A stretch of DNA of 20,230 bases from JBLIKP01 sp047635375 (GCA_047635375.1 JBLIKP010000040.1:1-20230), one strand, 5' to 3'. Positions 7,615 through 15,846 are shown, numbered from the stretch's first letter. Numbers and translations: made by a program. The notes: generated from the sequence alone by a model not told the origin.

Positions 7615-8457
7615 TTAAATAACGTGAAATTTGTTTTTGGCGAAGGCCTCAGCAAACATAAGATACTTTACAGAGTCTGATATTCTGATTCTCTCCGTTA
7701 AAATTCTCTCGGCTTTTATAGATTGTATTTTTTTGAAAAGGCCGCAGTAATAACGATATGCAAGGTATACTCCTAGCCTTGAAGAATCCGGTAATTGCTT
7801 AATTCCAATTAAAGCGGCATTGAAGTCTTCTTTGATTTCTTTTTCCAATGTTGCCTTTGAAATATTGTCAAATTTCTCAAAATCTACTCCAGGGAAATAA
7901 GATCGTCCCTTATCTTTAAAATCGTCTTTTAGGTCCCTTAGAAAATTTATTTTCTGGAAGGCTGCGCCCAACGTTTTTGATGATGGCACAAGTTTGTCAT
8001 ACATTTCTTGGTTCCCCTCGGTAAAGATTCGAAGGCACATTAATCCAACTACCTCGGCTGAGCCATAAATATATTCCTCGTAGTCTGGACGCTCGTAGGA
8101 TGTTTTTTCCAAATCCATGCGCATGCTTTTAAAGAAAGCATCTACCTGGGTATAATCCATCTTATATTTATGAAAAGTAAGCTGGAAGGCTTGCAGTATT
8201 GGATTTAGGCTGATTTTTTCTTCAACGGCAAGTTTTGTTTCCGATTCAAAGCGATCTAATAATTGTTCTTTATTGAAGTCATGAAAAGTGTCTACAATTT
8301 CGTCGGCGTAGCGAACCAAGCCATAAATGGCATAAATAGGTAGTTGTAAACTACTATGGAACGCTTTAATACCTAAGCTGAAAGAAGTACTGTATTTCTC
8401 TGTAATGAGCTTACTGCACTCTAAACATGTTTTATCGTAAAGGTCTTTACTGTTCAT
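7615..8457 (-). CDS. crtB: Phytoene synthase
   Basis: A 280-residue squalene/phytoene synthase that condenses two geranylgeranyl diphosphates to 15-cis-phytoene. Both Asp-rich motifs that bind Mg2+-diphosphate are visible: 'DEIVD' at 52-56 and 'DLKDD' at 175-179. 'YGSAEVVGLM' (131-140) and 'AAFQKINFLRD' (165-175) are typical of the family. The ATG at 8457 is preferred over the in-frame TTG at 8463; either way the start lies inside the end of crtI (11-base overlap), implying coupled translation. No GGPP synthase (crtE) is in the window, so the substrate must come from elsewhere in the genome. Confidence 0.95.
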   Translation of the reverse strand: MNSKDLYDKTCLECSKLITEKYSTSFSLGIKAFHSSLQLPIYAIYGLVRYADEIVDTFHDFNKEQLLDRFESETKLAVEEKISLNPILQAFQLTFHKYKMDYTQVDAFFKSMRMDLEKTSYERPDYEEYIYGSAEVVGLMCLRIFTEGNQEMYDKLVPSSKTLGAAFQKINFLRDLKDDFKDKGRSYFPGVDFEKFDNISKATLEKEIKEDFNAALIGIKQLPDSSRLGVYLAYRYYCGLFKKIQSIKAERILTERIRISDSVKYLMFAEAFAKNKFHVI

Positions 8458-9919
8458 TTTCAATTCTTTGTGTCACCAATTTTGAACTAATTACTACTAT
8501 TGGTAATCCCGTTCCAGGAATGGTTGATGCTCCTACAAAGTACAAATTATTTAGCTTTTCATCCTTGTTCGAAGGTCTCAAAGCTCCAACTTGGTCCAGT
8601 CCATGATTTAGGCCTAAGCCAGAACCTCTGTAAAGGTTAAATTTATCTTCCCACTCAATTGGAGTGTAAATTTCTTGAGTAATGGTGTTTCCAATAATGT
8701 CGTAACCTATGCGCTCACTAAGATCTTTTAAGATGTCTTCGGCGATTTTTTCTCGTTCATCCCAAGATGGTTTGTAACGACGGTCAGGTACTGGGCACAA
8801 AACGAATAGATTTTCACATCCCTCTGGTGCCATTTCTGGATTTGACCGACTAGCTACATTTACATAATAATACGGTTTTTCTGGGATCACGGATGTTTTG
8901 AAAATTGTATCGGCGTAGCCTTCGAAATTATTTCCTAGGAAAAAATTGTGATGGTGAAGGTTTTCAATTTTCCCCTTAACACCAAGGTAAATGGTAAAGG
9001 GAGCAAGGCTCCAATCCATTTTATCAAGTTTTTCTGGGGTGTATTTTTTTCTTTTTATTACGCTTCCGCGGAAAGCAGCAGCGTCACTGTTCACTACGTA
9101 AAAATCGGCGGTGTGCTTGTTATTTTTTTGATCAATGAAACCAGCTACGGTTTTCCCGTTCTCAACGATTTCTTTGATTTCGGTGTTATAAGTGATTTTA
9201 ACTTTTCTTTTTTCCAGCTCGGCGACAATGGACTCTACGATTTTATACATGCCACCTTTAATGTTCCAGTAGCCGTCATGACGCATTTCGGTGTAGTTTA
9301 AGAGCGAATAAACCGCAGGGGTTTGGAATGGTGTTCCGCCAAGGAAGAAAGAGATTAGAGAGAAAACAACCCTTACTTCTTCGCTGTCGAAATGTTTTTC
9401 CAGTTCTTGCCACATCGTGCGGAAAAGTTTTGGAAGATGCTTTAAGGGCACTGTGGCTAGCGATCCTAGGTATTGAATTAAATTATCAAAATTTCGCTTG
9501 ACAATTCTATGCTCGGTATCGTGGAAAATAGCCCCTGCTTCCTGTAAATATTTTTCGATTTTTGCCGAAAGGTTAGGCTCTATTTCTGCAAATTCTGCGG
9601 CTAATTTATCTGCATCACGGTAAATATGAAATGGCTTTTTATGTTTGGCGAAAAAAACGGTGTACAAAGGGTCTAAAGGCTCCATTTGCAGCGGATTGTC
9701 CATCTTACAATCCGTAAAAAGCTCAGTGAATTCATATGACATGCTGAAAAAAGAAGGGCCTAAATCAAATGTGAATCCGTCCTTTTCCAACTTGTTTAAT
9801 CGCCCGCCGGGTTGGTGGTGTTTTTCAAGTATTTCTACCTCATAACCTCGGGTAGTTAGTCTGAGAGCTGTGCTTATTCCGCCTAGCCCTGCGCCAATTA
9901 TTAATGCCTTTTTTGCCAT
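8447..9919 (-). CDS. crtI: Phytoene desaturase (CrtI family)
   Basis: A 490-residue FAD-dependent desaturase. The dinucleotide-binding motif 'GAGLGG' is at residues 9-14, followed by the E-K acidic/basic segment of the CrtI/CrtD/CrtN family. The C-terminus has 'LYFVGASTIPGTGLPIVV', the second FAD-contact signature. It probably converts phytoene to lycopene at the membrane. The close relative CrtD (3',4'-desaturase) cannot be excluded from sequence alone, but leading the operon in front of crtB, to which it is joined by an 11-base overlap, favours CrtI. A weak -7-like sequence, TAACTTCG on the minus strand (9933-9940), lies upstream. A terminator at 9965-9994 isolates it from the sigma-factor transcript. 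Confidence 0.9.
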   Translation of the reverse strand: MAKKALIIGAGLGGISTALRLTTRGYEVEILEKHHQPGGRLNKLEKDGFTFDLGPSFFSMSYEFTELFTDCKMDNPLQMEPLDPLYTVFFAKHKKPFHIYRDADKLAAEFAEIEPNLSAKIEKYLQEAGAIFHDTEHRIVKRNFDNLIQYLGSLATVPLKHLPKLFRTMWQELEKHFDSEEVRVVFSLISFFLGGTPFQTPAVYSLLNYTEMRHDGYWNIKGGMYKIVESIVAELEKRKVKITYNTEIKEIVENGKTVAGFIDQKNNKHTADFYVVNSDAAAFRGSVIKRKKYTPEKLDKMDWSLAPFTIYLGVKGKIENLHHHNFFLGNNFEGYADTIFKTSVIPEKPYYYVNVASRSNPEMAPEGCENLFVLCPVPDRRYKPSWDEREKIAEDILKDLSERIGYDIIGNTITQEIYTPIEWEDKFNLYRGSGLGLNHGLDQVGALRPSNKDEKLNNLYFVGASTIPGTGLPIVVISSKLVTQRIENEQ

Positions 9920-9964
9920 GTGTTATAATGTACGAAGTTAATCAATCCTTGGTTGAATTTGAGC

Positions 9965-9994
9965 AAAAAAAAAGCCGTACATCTCTGTTCGGCT
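9965..9994 (-). terminator. Rho-independent terminator after the sigma-factor gene
   Basis: On the minus strand, a hairpin pairs AGCCG with CGGCT (outer arms of 9973-9994). It has an internal mismatch, three further pairs and a 4-base loop, and runs into eight or nine Ts (9965-9973). It lies 25 bases after the stop of the sigma-factor gene and before crtI, so the two genes should be separate transcription units although they are adjacent and co-directional. Confidence 0.85.
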
Positions 9995-10018
9995 CTGACC
10001 AAAGTTAATTTAAACTAA

Positions 10019-10549
10019 TTAAGCGCGTTGCTTCGCTAATTTTTTAGTTGAGTAAGTGTTTAATTCATCTTTTAGTCTCTTACGTGCCACATGGATACGT
10101 GTTTTAACTGTCCCGATAGGAATTTGAAGATAATCGGCTATTTCGTGATACTTGTACCCGTTGAAAAACATCATAAAAGGTACTTTGTAATCGTCAGATA
10201 AGTTGTCGATAGCAGTTTGAATATCGTCCATGATGAATTTTGCTTCACCACCGTTTTTCGTGCTGCTCATCACTAAGTTAGGCATGCTGATTTCCTCATC
10301 TTGAGTAATCACCTTATTAATCTTAGTTATCCTGCGGTAATTATTGATAAAGGTGTTTTTCATAATGGTATAGAGCCAACCCTTTAAATTGGTCCCTTCC
10401 CTAAATTTCTTGTAATATGTAAATGCCTTCAGCATTGTTTCTTGAACTAAATCGTTGGCATCCTCCATGTTTTTAGTGAACTGAAGGGCATATAGACGTA
10501 AATAGTCTGATTGCTGTGTTACTTGGTAACTAAATTCTATTTTGGTCAT
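10019..10549 (-). CDS. ECF-type RNA polymerase sigma factor
   Basis: A 176-residue sigma-70-family factor from the ATG at 10549 ('MTKIEFSYQV'). A longer frame from 10615 is excluded because the likely promoter (10580-10612) lies inside it. Region 2 is clear ('DANDLVQETMLKAF', then 'LKGWLYTIMKNTFINNYRR'). Region 4 has the helix-turn-helix 'YHEIADYLQIPIGTVKTRI'. The N-terminus and length match a class of ECF factors that is widespread in Bacteroidota. There is no anti-sigma gene beside it; it is followed by a terminator and then crtI. A role in controlling pigment genes is suggested only by neighbourhood. Confidence 0.92.
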   Translation of the reverse strand: MTKIEFSYQVTQQSDYLRLYALQFTKNMEDANDLVQETMLKAFTYYKKFREGTNLKGWLYTIMKNTFINNYRRITKINKVITQDEEISMPNLVMSSTKNGGEAKFIMDDIQTAIDNLSDDYKVPFMMFFNGYKYHEIADYLQIPIGTVKTRIHVARKRLKDELNTYSTKKLAKQRA

Positions 10550-10579
10550 GTTGTTTAACTTTTTTTGTTTTTGCTTAAA

Positions 10580-10612
10580 CAAATGTACGGAATTTTTCCC
10601 CATACTACCAAA
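10580..10612 (-). promoter_or_regulatory. Bacteroidota-type promoter of the sigma-factor gene
   Basis: On the minus strand TTTG (10609-10612) and TACATTTG (10580-10587) are separated by 21 bases. Both elements match the Bacteroidota housekeeping consensus exactly. The predicted start of transcription is near 10573, giving a short leader of about 24 bases before the ATG at 10549. Confidence 0.8.
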
Positions 10613-11028
10613 CATTTTGTTTAATTATTTTTATAAATAGTTAAACGTAATTTTTGTTTGCTTAAAAAAGTACGAATTAACCAATAGTTTGGATTTTAAG
10701 GATAATAACGATTGACTTTCTTTTGAAGTATAATAGATGTAAGGTTATTAATTTACGCCTTCATGTTATGTACGCGCAATTTTTGAACCAAAATTGAATT
10801 TAGACTCATTTAAATATTATTAAATGACAAAAAAGATGTTTAAACTCATTTAAAGCCTATTTGGCAGCTAATTTGTTAAATTTTTGTTTTAATCATGTCA
10901 AATTGACTTTGTATTTTGTTTAAGTTTTGTGTGGAATTGTTTACACAATGGGATTTCACTTGTTCATGGTTTTCCACACTGGATTAAACAAAGTTTGCTG
11001 AGGGCATTTTTATTCCAATCTTTGAAAA
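10613..11028. other. AT-rich intergenic region with repeats
   Basis: A long gap between divergent genes. I see no reading frame or RNA gene in it. It contains an 11-base direct repeat (10804-10814 and 10844-10854), an 8-bp inverted repeat (10806-10827) and, nearer the plus-strand gene, two overlapping inverted repeats (10927-10948 and 10929-10979). No near-consensus promoter for the gene at 11029 is obvious. Some TTTTCCACA-like 9-mers resemble weak DnaA boxes, but there is no array of them. Confidence 0.6.
10804..10854. repeat. Direct repeat ACTCATTTAAA, two copies 40 bases apart
   Basis: Two identical 11-mers (10804-10814 and 10844-10854) lie exactly 40 bases start to start. The first copy overlaps an inverted repeat, 'TCATTTAA' at 10806-10813 with 'TTAAATGA' at 10820-10827, around a 6-base centre. 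The arrangement could be an operator bound on one face of the helix. AT-rich sequence makes chance repeats more likely, so confidence in function is low. Confidence 0.45.
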
Positions 11029-13179
11029 ATGAAGCAAATCTTCACTTTATTACCGCTAATTGCTGTAATGGCGGCATGCAGCCCAACTAAAAAGTCAACA
11101 ATGAATCAAGATCACACCTTTACCAATAAGCTTATCGATGAGAAAAGCCCTTACCTTCTACAACATGCACATAATCCAGTGGATTGGTATCCTTGGGGTG
11201 ATGAAGCTTTTGATCTGGCCAAGAAATTAGATAAACCAATTTTCCTAAGTATTGGTTACAGCACTTGCCATTGGTGCCATGTTATGGAACACGAAAGTTT
11301 TGAGGACACTGCAGTCGCTGCTTTAATGAATGACGCCTTTATTAATATTAAAGTTGATAGGGAAGAACGTCCTGATATTGATAATATTTATATGACGGTT
11401 TGTCAAATGTTAACCGGCAGTGGGGGATGGCCGCTAACAATTGTTATGACTCCAGATAAAAAACCGTTTTACGCGGCCACATACATCCCGAAAAATTCCC
11501 GCTACGGTAGAGATGGTATGATGGAGCTTATACCAGGATTGAAAAACGCTTGGAAAACGCAGCGCAATGAAATCCTAGAAAACACAAAGCGCATTGAAAC
11601 TGGATTAAAAAAGGCTGTATTGAGTGAGCCTGGCAACATTCCTTCGTCCACCGTTTTTAATGAAGCGCAAAAATCTTTCGCATCACGATACGATGCCAAA
11701 TACGGTGGTTTTGGGGTGAAGCCTAAATTCCCTTCCCCGCATAATTTGATATTCCTACTACGTCATGGGTATTCAACCGGAAATCAAGAGAGCATTGAAA
11801 TGGTTGAAAACACATTGGAGAACATGAGATTGGGTGGTATCTACGACCAGATTGGCTTTGGTTTCCACCGCTACTCCACGGATAAAGAGTGGCTTACGCC
11901 CCACTTCGAGAAGATGCTTTATGACCAGGCAATGTTGGTTATGGCCTACGCCGAGGCTTACCAGGTGACTAAAAACCCGCTGTTTAAATCTACTGTGGAA
12001 GAAGTGATCACCTACGTTTCACGCGACATGACCGATAAAAAAGGTGGGTTCTTTTCCGCTGAAGACGCGGACAGTGAGGGAGAAGAAGGGAAGTTTTACG
12101 TTTTTTCTGAGGAAGAATTAACGGAAATAATCGGCGAAAGCCTAGCAGAAAAAATCCTGCCACTTTGGGGGATTGTAAAAGAAGGGAATTTCCTTGATGA
12201 AGCCACTGGGAAGAAAACGGGGGATAACATTCTGCATTGGAAAGAGCTCCCAAGCGACCAACTCGATGCCGCTGGTGTTACTCCAGATGAGTATGAAAAA
12301 GCTAGAAAGAAAATTTTTGATATCCGCGAAAAGCGAATCCACCCATATAAAGACGATAAAGTTTTAACTAGTTGGAATGGTCTTATGATCGCAGCCCTTA
12401 CCAAGTCTTACGAAGTTTTTGGTGATGAAAAATATATTAATCTCGCTAAAGGCTCCGCCGATTTTATCCTTACAAACATGGTGAATTCTGAAGGAGAGTT
12501 AATGCATAGGTATAGGGATGGGGAAGTTGGAATTTTAGGTCATGCCGAGGATTATGCATTTTTCATTCAAGGATTGTTAGGGCTTTATGAAACTACCTTT
12601 GAAACTAAATATTTGCAGAAAGCGATTGACTTGCAAAAGGTTTTTGATGCGATGTTTTGGGATGAGAAGGATGGAGGGTATTTCTTTTCTGCGGTAAATG
12701 GTGAGAAGCTTATTGTCCGCCAAAAAGACCAATATGATGGGGCAACACCAAGTGCCAATTCAACGGCGATGATGAATTTAGTGCGCATGGGAAAAATGCT
12801 TTCCCTTCCAAAATACGATGAGCGAGCAAATGAGCTTTCGAAATTGTATGGTGAGGCGCTGGAACAAAGCCCAACGGCATTCAGTTATTTTTTAACCGCT
12901 TATTTATTTACTCAGTCCCCTTCGTTGGAAATTGTGTTTGCAGGTAAGGATAAAAAAGACATTGGTGCATTTTTAATTAAAATGAGGGAGGTTTACCTTC
13001 CGTTTAAGGTGACGCTGCTAAACGATGGCGGTGAAATAAACAAGCTTGCGCCATTTACAAAAATGCAGTTAGCTGCAGGTGGGAGTCCGACTGCCTATGT
13101 TTGTCAGAACTATGCTTGTAAACAGCCCACACAAGATGTGAAGGTGTTTTTGGAGCAGATAAACTCTTTTAACGAATAA
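11029..13179 (+). CDS. Thioredoxin-domain (DUF255, YyaL/SPATA20-like) protein, predicted lipoprotein
   Basis: 716 residues. The N-terminal thioredoxin-like DUF255 domain starts with 'SPYLLQHAHNPVDWYPW' (40-56) and has the C80-H-W-C83-H motif typical of the family. The rest is an (alpha/alpha)6-type domain similar to glycosidase or epimerase barrels ('HRYSTDKEWLTPHFEKMLYD', 'LTSWNGLMIAAL'). Biochemical function is unknown. The first 17 residues form a lipoprotein-like signal ending 'VMAAC' (C17), so the protein is probably membrane-attached. An internal ATG at 11101 would give the signal-less form found in many relatives, but the signal-encoding frame is intact. The 3' end overlaps murB tail to tail by 11 bases. 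Confidence 0.88.
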   Translation: MKQIFTLLPLIAVMAACSPTKKSTMNQDHTFTNKLIDEKSPYLLQHAHNPVDWYPWGDEAFDLAKKLDKPIFLSIGYSTCHWCHVMEHESFEDTAVAALMNDAFINIKVDREERPDIDNIYMTVCQMLTGSGGWPLTIVMTPDKKPFYAATYIPKNSRYGRDGMMELIPGLKNAWKTQRNEILENTKRIETGLKKAVLSEPGNIPSSTVFNEAQKSFASRYDAKYGGFGVKPKFPSPHNLIFLLRHGYSTGNQESIEMVENTLENMRLGGIYDQIGFGFHRYSTDKEWLTPHFEKMLYDQAMLVMAYAEAYQVTKNPLFKSTVEEVITYVSRDMTDKKGGFFSAEDADSEGEEGKFYVFSEEELTEIIGESLAEKILPLWGIVKEGNFLDEATGKKTGDNILHWKELPSDQLDAAGVTPDEYEKARKKIFDIREKRIHPYKDDKVLTSWNGLMIAALTKSYEVFGDEKYINLAKGSADFILTNMVNSEGELMHRYRDGEVGILGHAEDYAFFIQGLLGLYETTFETKYLQKAIDLQKVFDAMFWDEKDGGYFFSAVNGEKLIVRQKDQYDGATPSANSTAMMNLVRMGKMLSLPKYDERANELSKLYGEALEQSPTAFSYFLTAYLFTQSPSLEIVFAGKDKKDIGAFLIKMREVYLPFKVTLLNDGGEINKLAPFTKMQLAAGGSPTAYVCQNYACKQPTQDVKVFLEQINSFNE

Positions 13180-14185
13180 TATTGACTTCGCGTTCAAGTG
13201 GTATTCCGAATTTGTCTTTAACGGATTGAATGATCTTTTCAGATAGATCGAATACCTCTTGTCCCGTTGCTCCGCCATTGTTTACTAAAACAAGTGCTTG
13301 ATTTTTCCAGGTGCCTGTGTTTCCAATAATTTTACCTTTCCAGCCACAGTTTTCAATAAGCCATCCCGCAGCTACCTTGGTGTGGTTTGGTCCCATGGGG
13401 AAGATAACTAAGTCTGGAAATTTGGCTTTCACCGGATTGACGATGTCGTTTCCTAAAACCGGGTTCTTGAAAAAGCTTCCCGCATTCCCAATGGTGGTTG
13501 GGTCAGGAAGTTTGCTTTGACGGATGTCACCTACCACTTTTGAAATGTCTGCGATGGTTGGATTTGAAATTCCACGCGCATCAAGCTCATTGTTAATGGC
13601 GCCATAGCTGGTGTTTAATTCGGAGTTTTTGGTGAGTTTTAATGTGATGTTGGTGATAAGGAATTTTCCCTTCCCTTCTTCTTTGAAATAGCTTTGTCGG
13701 TAACCAAATTTACAGTCGACTTTTGAGAAAACTCTAATTTCACCTGTTGCGAATTCAAAAGCCGTTAATTCGTGAAAAACATCTTTTACTTCAACACCAT
13801 ATGCCCCTATGTTTTGTATTGGAGCTGCGCCAGCAGATCCAGGAATAAGGGTTAAATTTTCAATTCCTCCCAAGCCGTTTTGAACACAATAGCCAACAAG
13901 GTGATTCCAGACTACTCCCGCTCCAACTTTCACGAAAATTTCCTCGCCTTTTTCCAGCACCTCAATTCCTTGGAAATCGGTTTTTATCACCAATCCGTGA
14001 AAATCATTGCAGAAAAGCATGTTTGAGCCGCCGCCTACAATTAATCGGGGCAAGTGATTTAATGCGGTATTGCCTAAGATTTCTTTTAGCTGACCTACAG
14101 AATTCGCCTCGATAAAAACATCGGCGAAAGCCTCTACGCCAAAAGAATTGTAAGGTTTAAGGGAAATGTTATACTGGATTTTCAC
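13169..14185 (-). CDS. murB: UDP-N-acetylenolpyruvoylglucosamine reductase
   Basis: A 338-residue FAD enzyme that reduces UDP-GlcNAc-enolpyruvate to UDP-MurNAc with NADPH, in cytosolic peptidoglycan precursor synthesis. Visible are the N-terminal 'YNSFGV' motif, the FAD-binding stretches 'LIVGGGSNML' and 'LIPGSAGAAPIQNIGAYG', the active-site Ser in 'GNAGSFFKNP', and the late Glu in 'LEREVNII'. The length and two-part layout fit the type I (E. coli-like) enzyme. It stands alone on the minus strand between convergent DUF255 and divergent cruF; the gap to cruF is about 70 bases. Confidence 0.95.
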   Translation of the reverse strand: MKIQYNISLKPYNSFGVEAFADVFIEANSVGQLKEILGNTALNHLPRLIVGGGSNMLFCNDFHGLVIKTDFQGIEVLEKGEEIFVKVGAGVVWNHLVGYCVQNGLGGIENLTLIPGSAGAAPIQNIGAYGVEVKDVFHELTAFEFATGEIRVFSKVDCKFGYRQSYFKEEGKGKFLITNITLKLTKNSELNTSYGAINNELDARGISNPTIADISKVVGDIRQSKLPDPTTIGNAGSFFKNPVLGNDIVNPVKAKFPDLVIFPMGPNHTKVAAGWLIENCGWKGKIIGNTGTWKNQALVLVNNGGATGQEVFDLSEKIIQSVKDKFGIPLEREVNIIR

Positions 14186-14254
14186 GTCGCTAATTTAAGA
14201 GGTTATTTTTCGAAATAGGAATAAAAACATCTCACTTTTATAACTTTCGTATGT

Positions 14255-14938
14255 TTGGGAAAGGAAATCGAAAAAAAATTGGAAAGAAGTAAAAATTTAG
14301 GATTGAAGAACTGGTGGAATACACGTAATGCAATTGCCTTTATGGTGATATTCCATTTGGTTGGCTTGATTGGCTTATCTTTAGAGTGGTCGCGCGGACT
14401 TTTCCTCAATTTGGTTCCTTCCCATTTGTTGCTAATGTCATTTCTTATCCTTGTTTTTCATAAAGATTGGTCGCCCAAATTTATTGGAGTATTAATATTT
14501 ACCTACCTGTCTGGGTTTTTCGCCGAGTTTTTTGGGGTAGAGACTGGATTGGTCTTTGGCGAGTATAATTACGGAGAAACGTTGGGGTGGAAATGGATGG
14601 AGATTCCTTTTATGATTGGAGTAAATTGGATTATCATGATTTATTCATCAGTAATGGTGGCAAATAAATTATCTGATAAGAAATGGGTTAGAATAATCTC
14701 CGCAGCCTTGCTTATGGTTTTCGCCGATGTCTTTATTGAGCCAGTCGCCATAGCTAACGACTACTGGTCGTGGGCAGGTGGGGAGATTCCGATTCAAAAT
14801 TATTTGGGTTGGTTTGTAATTAGCTTTGCGATAATCACAGTATGGTATTCTTTCTTAAAATTGAAAACCAATAAGGTAGCTTATTCGTTATATTGGATAC
14901 AATTGGTCTTTTTCATTCTTCTGAATTTGTTTTCGTAA
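14255..14938 (+). CDS. cruF: Carotenoid 1',2'-hydratase, CruF family
   Basis: A 227-residue membrane protein with about seven hydrophobic segments, matching the CruF/DUF422 family that adds water to the 1',2' double bond of an open lycopene or gamma-carotene end. Signature positions are visible: 'EFFGVETG' (91-98), 'FGEYNYG' (101-107), 'DVFIEPVA' (158-165), 'WSW' (171-173) and 'QNYLGW' (181-186). There is no ATG at the 5' end: TTG at 14255 gives the full protein, and another TTG at 14279 is possible. ATG 14342 would cut into the first membrane helix. It leads a plus-strand operon with ispH and crtW. The exact start is uncertain. Confidence 0.88.
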   Translation: MGKEIEKKLERSKNLGLKNWWNTRNAIAFMVIFHLVGLIGLSLEWSRGLFLNLVPSHLLLMSFLILVFHKDWSPKFIGVLIFTYLSGFFAEFFGVETGLVFGEYNYGETLGWKWMEIPFMIGVNWIIMIYSSVMVANKLSDKKWVRIISAALLMVFADVFIEPVAIANDYWSWAGGEIPIQNYLGWFVISFAIITVWYSFLKLKTNKVAYSLYWIQLVFFILLNLFS

Positions 14939-14975
14939 TTTTGTAATGAATTTAAAGGGCTAAGCCTTGAATATT

Positions 14976-15845
14976 ATGTCTGAAACATTAGTAGCGTCAT
15001 CTTATAATCTTTCTGTCACCATAGATCAAAATTCTGGATTTTGTTTTGGGGTAGTGTATGCCATTGAGTTGGCCGAAGAAATTTTGGATGAAGACGGTTA
15101 TCTGTATTGCCTTGGCGATATCGTGCATAACGACGAGGAAGTAAAACGCTTACGCGCCAAGGGTCTTCGTATTATTAACCATGACGATTTACTTGAACTT
15201 AAAAACGAGAAATTGTTAATCCGCGCCCACGGTGAGCCGCCAGAAACTTACCGTACTGCTTTAGCAAATAATATCACGCTTATCGACGCAAGTTGCCCTG
15301 TAGTGTTAAAGCTTCAAAACCGAATTAAAAACTCCTTTGATCACGAAGATAAAATTGTGATTTTCGGAAAGCCGGGCCATGCCGAGGTTATCGGTTTAAG
15401 TGGACAAACATTAGATCAAGCCATTATTATTTCTTCAATTGATGAAATAGAAACCCTTAATCTTCCTAAGAAATTCACTCTTTACAGCCAAACTACAAAG
15501 AGCATGGAAAAGTTCTATGCATTGAAGCAAGAGCTTATCGATCGTGGATATGATGTAAAGGCTAACGATACAATCTGCCGTCAGGTGAGTAACCGTGATG
15601 TGGAGATTCCTAACTTTGTTAAGGACTTCGATAAAATCGTTTTCGTCTCAGGTAAAAAATCAAGTAACGGAAAGGTGCTTTACGAAGTATGTCGTAAGCA
15701 TAATCCGAACACCTATTTCGTAAGTTGCTCAGAAGAAATTAACAAGGCCATGTTTGATGCTGATGATAAAATCGGGATTTGCGGTGCTACTTCCACGCCA
15801 ATGTGGTTGATGGAGGACGTTAAAAAAACGCTGAAAAGCTATTAG
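14976..15845 (+). CDS. ispH: 4-hydroxy-3-methylbut-2-enyl diphosphate reductase
   Basis: 289 residues from ATG 14976 (an in-frame TTG lies 9 bases upstream). It catalyses the last step of the methylerythritol phosphate pathway, giving IPP and DMAPP. The three cysteines that hold the iron-sulfur cluster are C23 ('GFCFGV'), C107 ('DASCPV') and C201 ('DTICRQ'). The diphosphate-binding histidines are H51, H85 ('RAHGEP') and H135 ('GKPGHAEVIG'), and 'SGKKSSNG' and 'GATSTP' close the active site. It sits 37 bases after cruF and 1 base before crtW, so isoprenoid supply is tied to carotenoid tailoring. Confidence 0.96.
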   Translation: MSETLVASSYNLSVTIDQNSGFCFGVVYAIELAEEILDEDGYLYCLGDIVHNDEEVKRLRAKGLRIINHDDLLELKNEKLLIRAHGEPPETYRTALANNITLIDASCPVVLKLQNRIKNSFDHEDKIVIFGKPGHAEVIGLSGQTLDQAIIISSIDEIETLNLPKKFTLYSQTTKSMEKFYALKQELIDRGYDVKANDTICRQVSNRDVEIPNFVKDFDKIVFVSGKKSSNGKVLYEVCRKHNPNTYFVSCSEEINKAMFDADDKIGICGATSTPMWLMEDVKKTLKSY

Positions 15846-15846
15846 A

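Noticed and set aside
8447..9919. CrtD 3',4'-desaturase instead of CrtI
   Set aside because: Operon position before crtB and coupling to it favour CrtI; motif inspection alone cannot fully separate the two.
10550..10615. Longer N-terminus of the sigma factor from ATG 10615
   Set aside because: It contains the matched promoter, and the family starts at 'MTKIEF' (10549).
10613..11028. Replication origin, because of AT-richness and TTTTCCACA-like 9-mers
   Set aside because: Only one or two imperfect DnaA-box-like sites, no ordered array and no origin-linked genes (dnaA, dnaN, recF) nearby.
14251..14292. Short ATG-started frame at 14251 as a leader peptide for cruF
   Set aside because: Thirteen codons of mostly Lys, Gly and Arg with no attenuator-like hairpin; probably chance.
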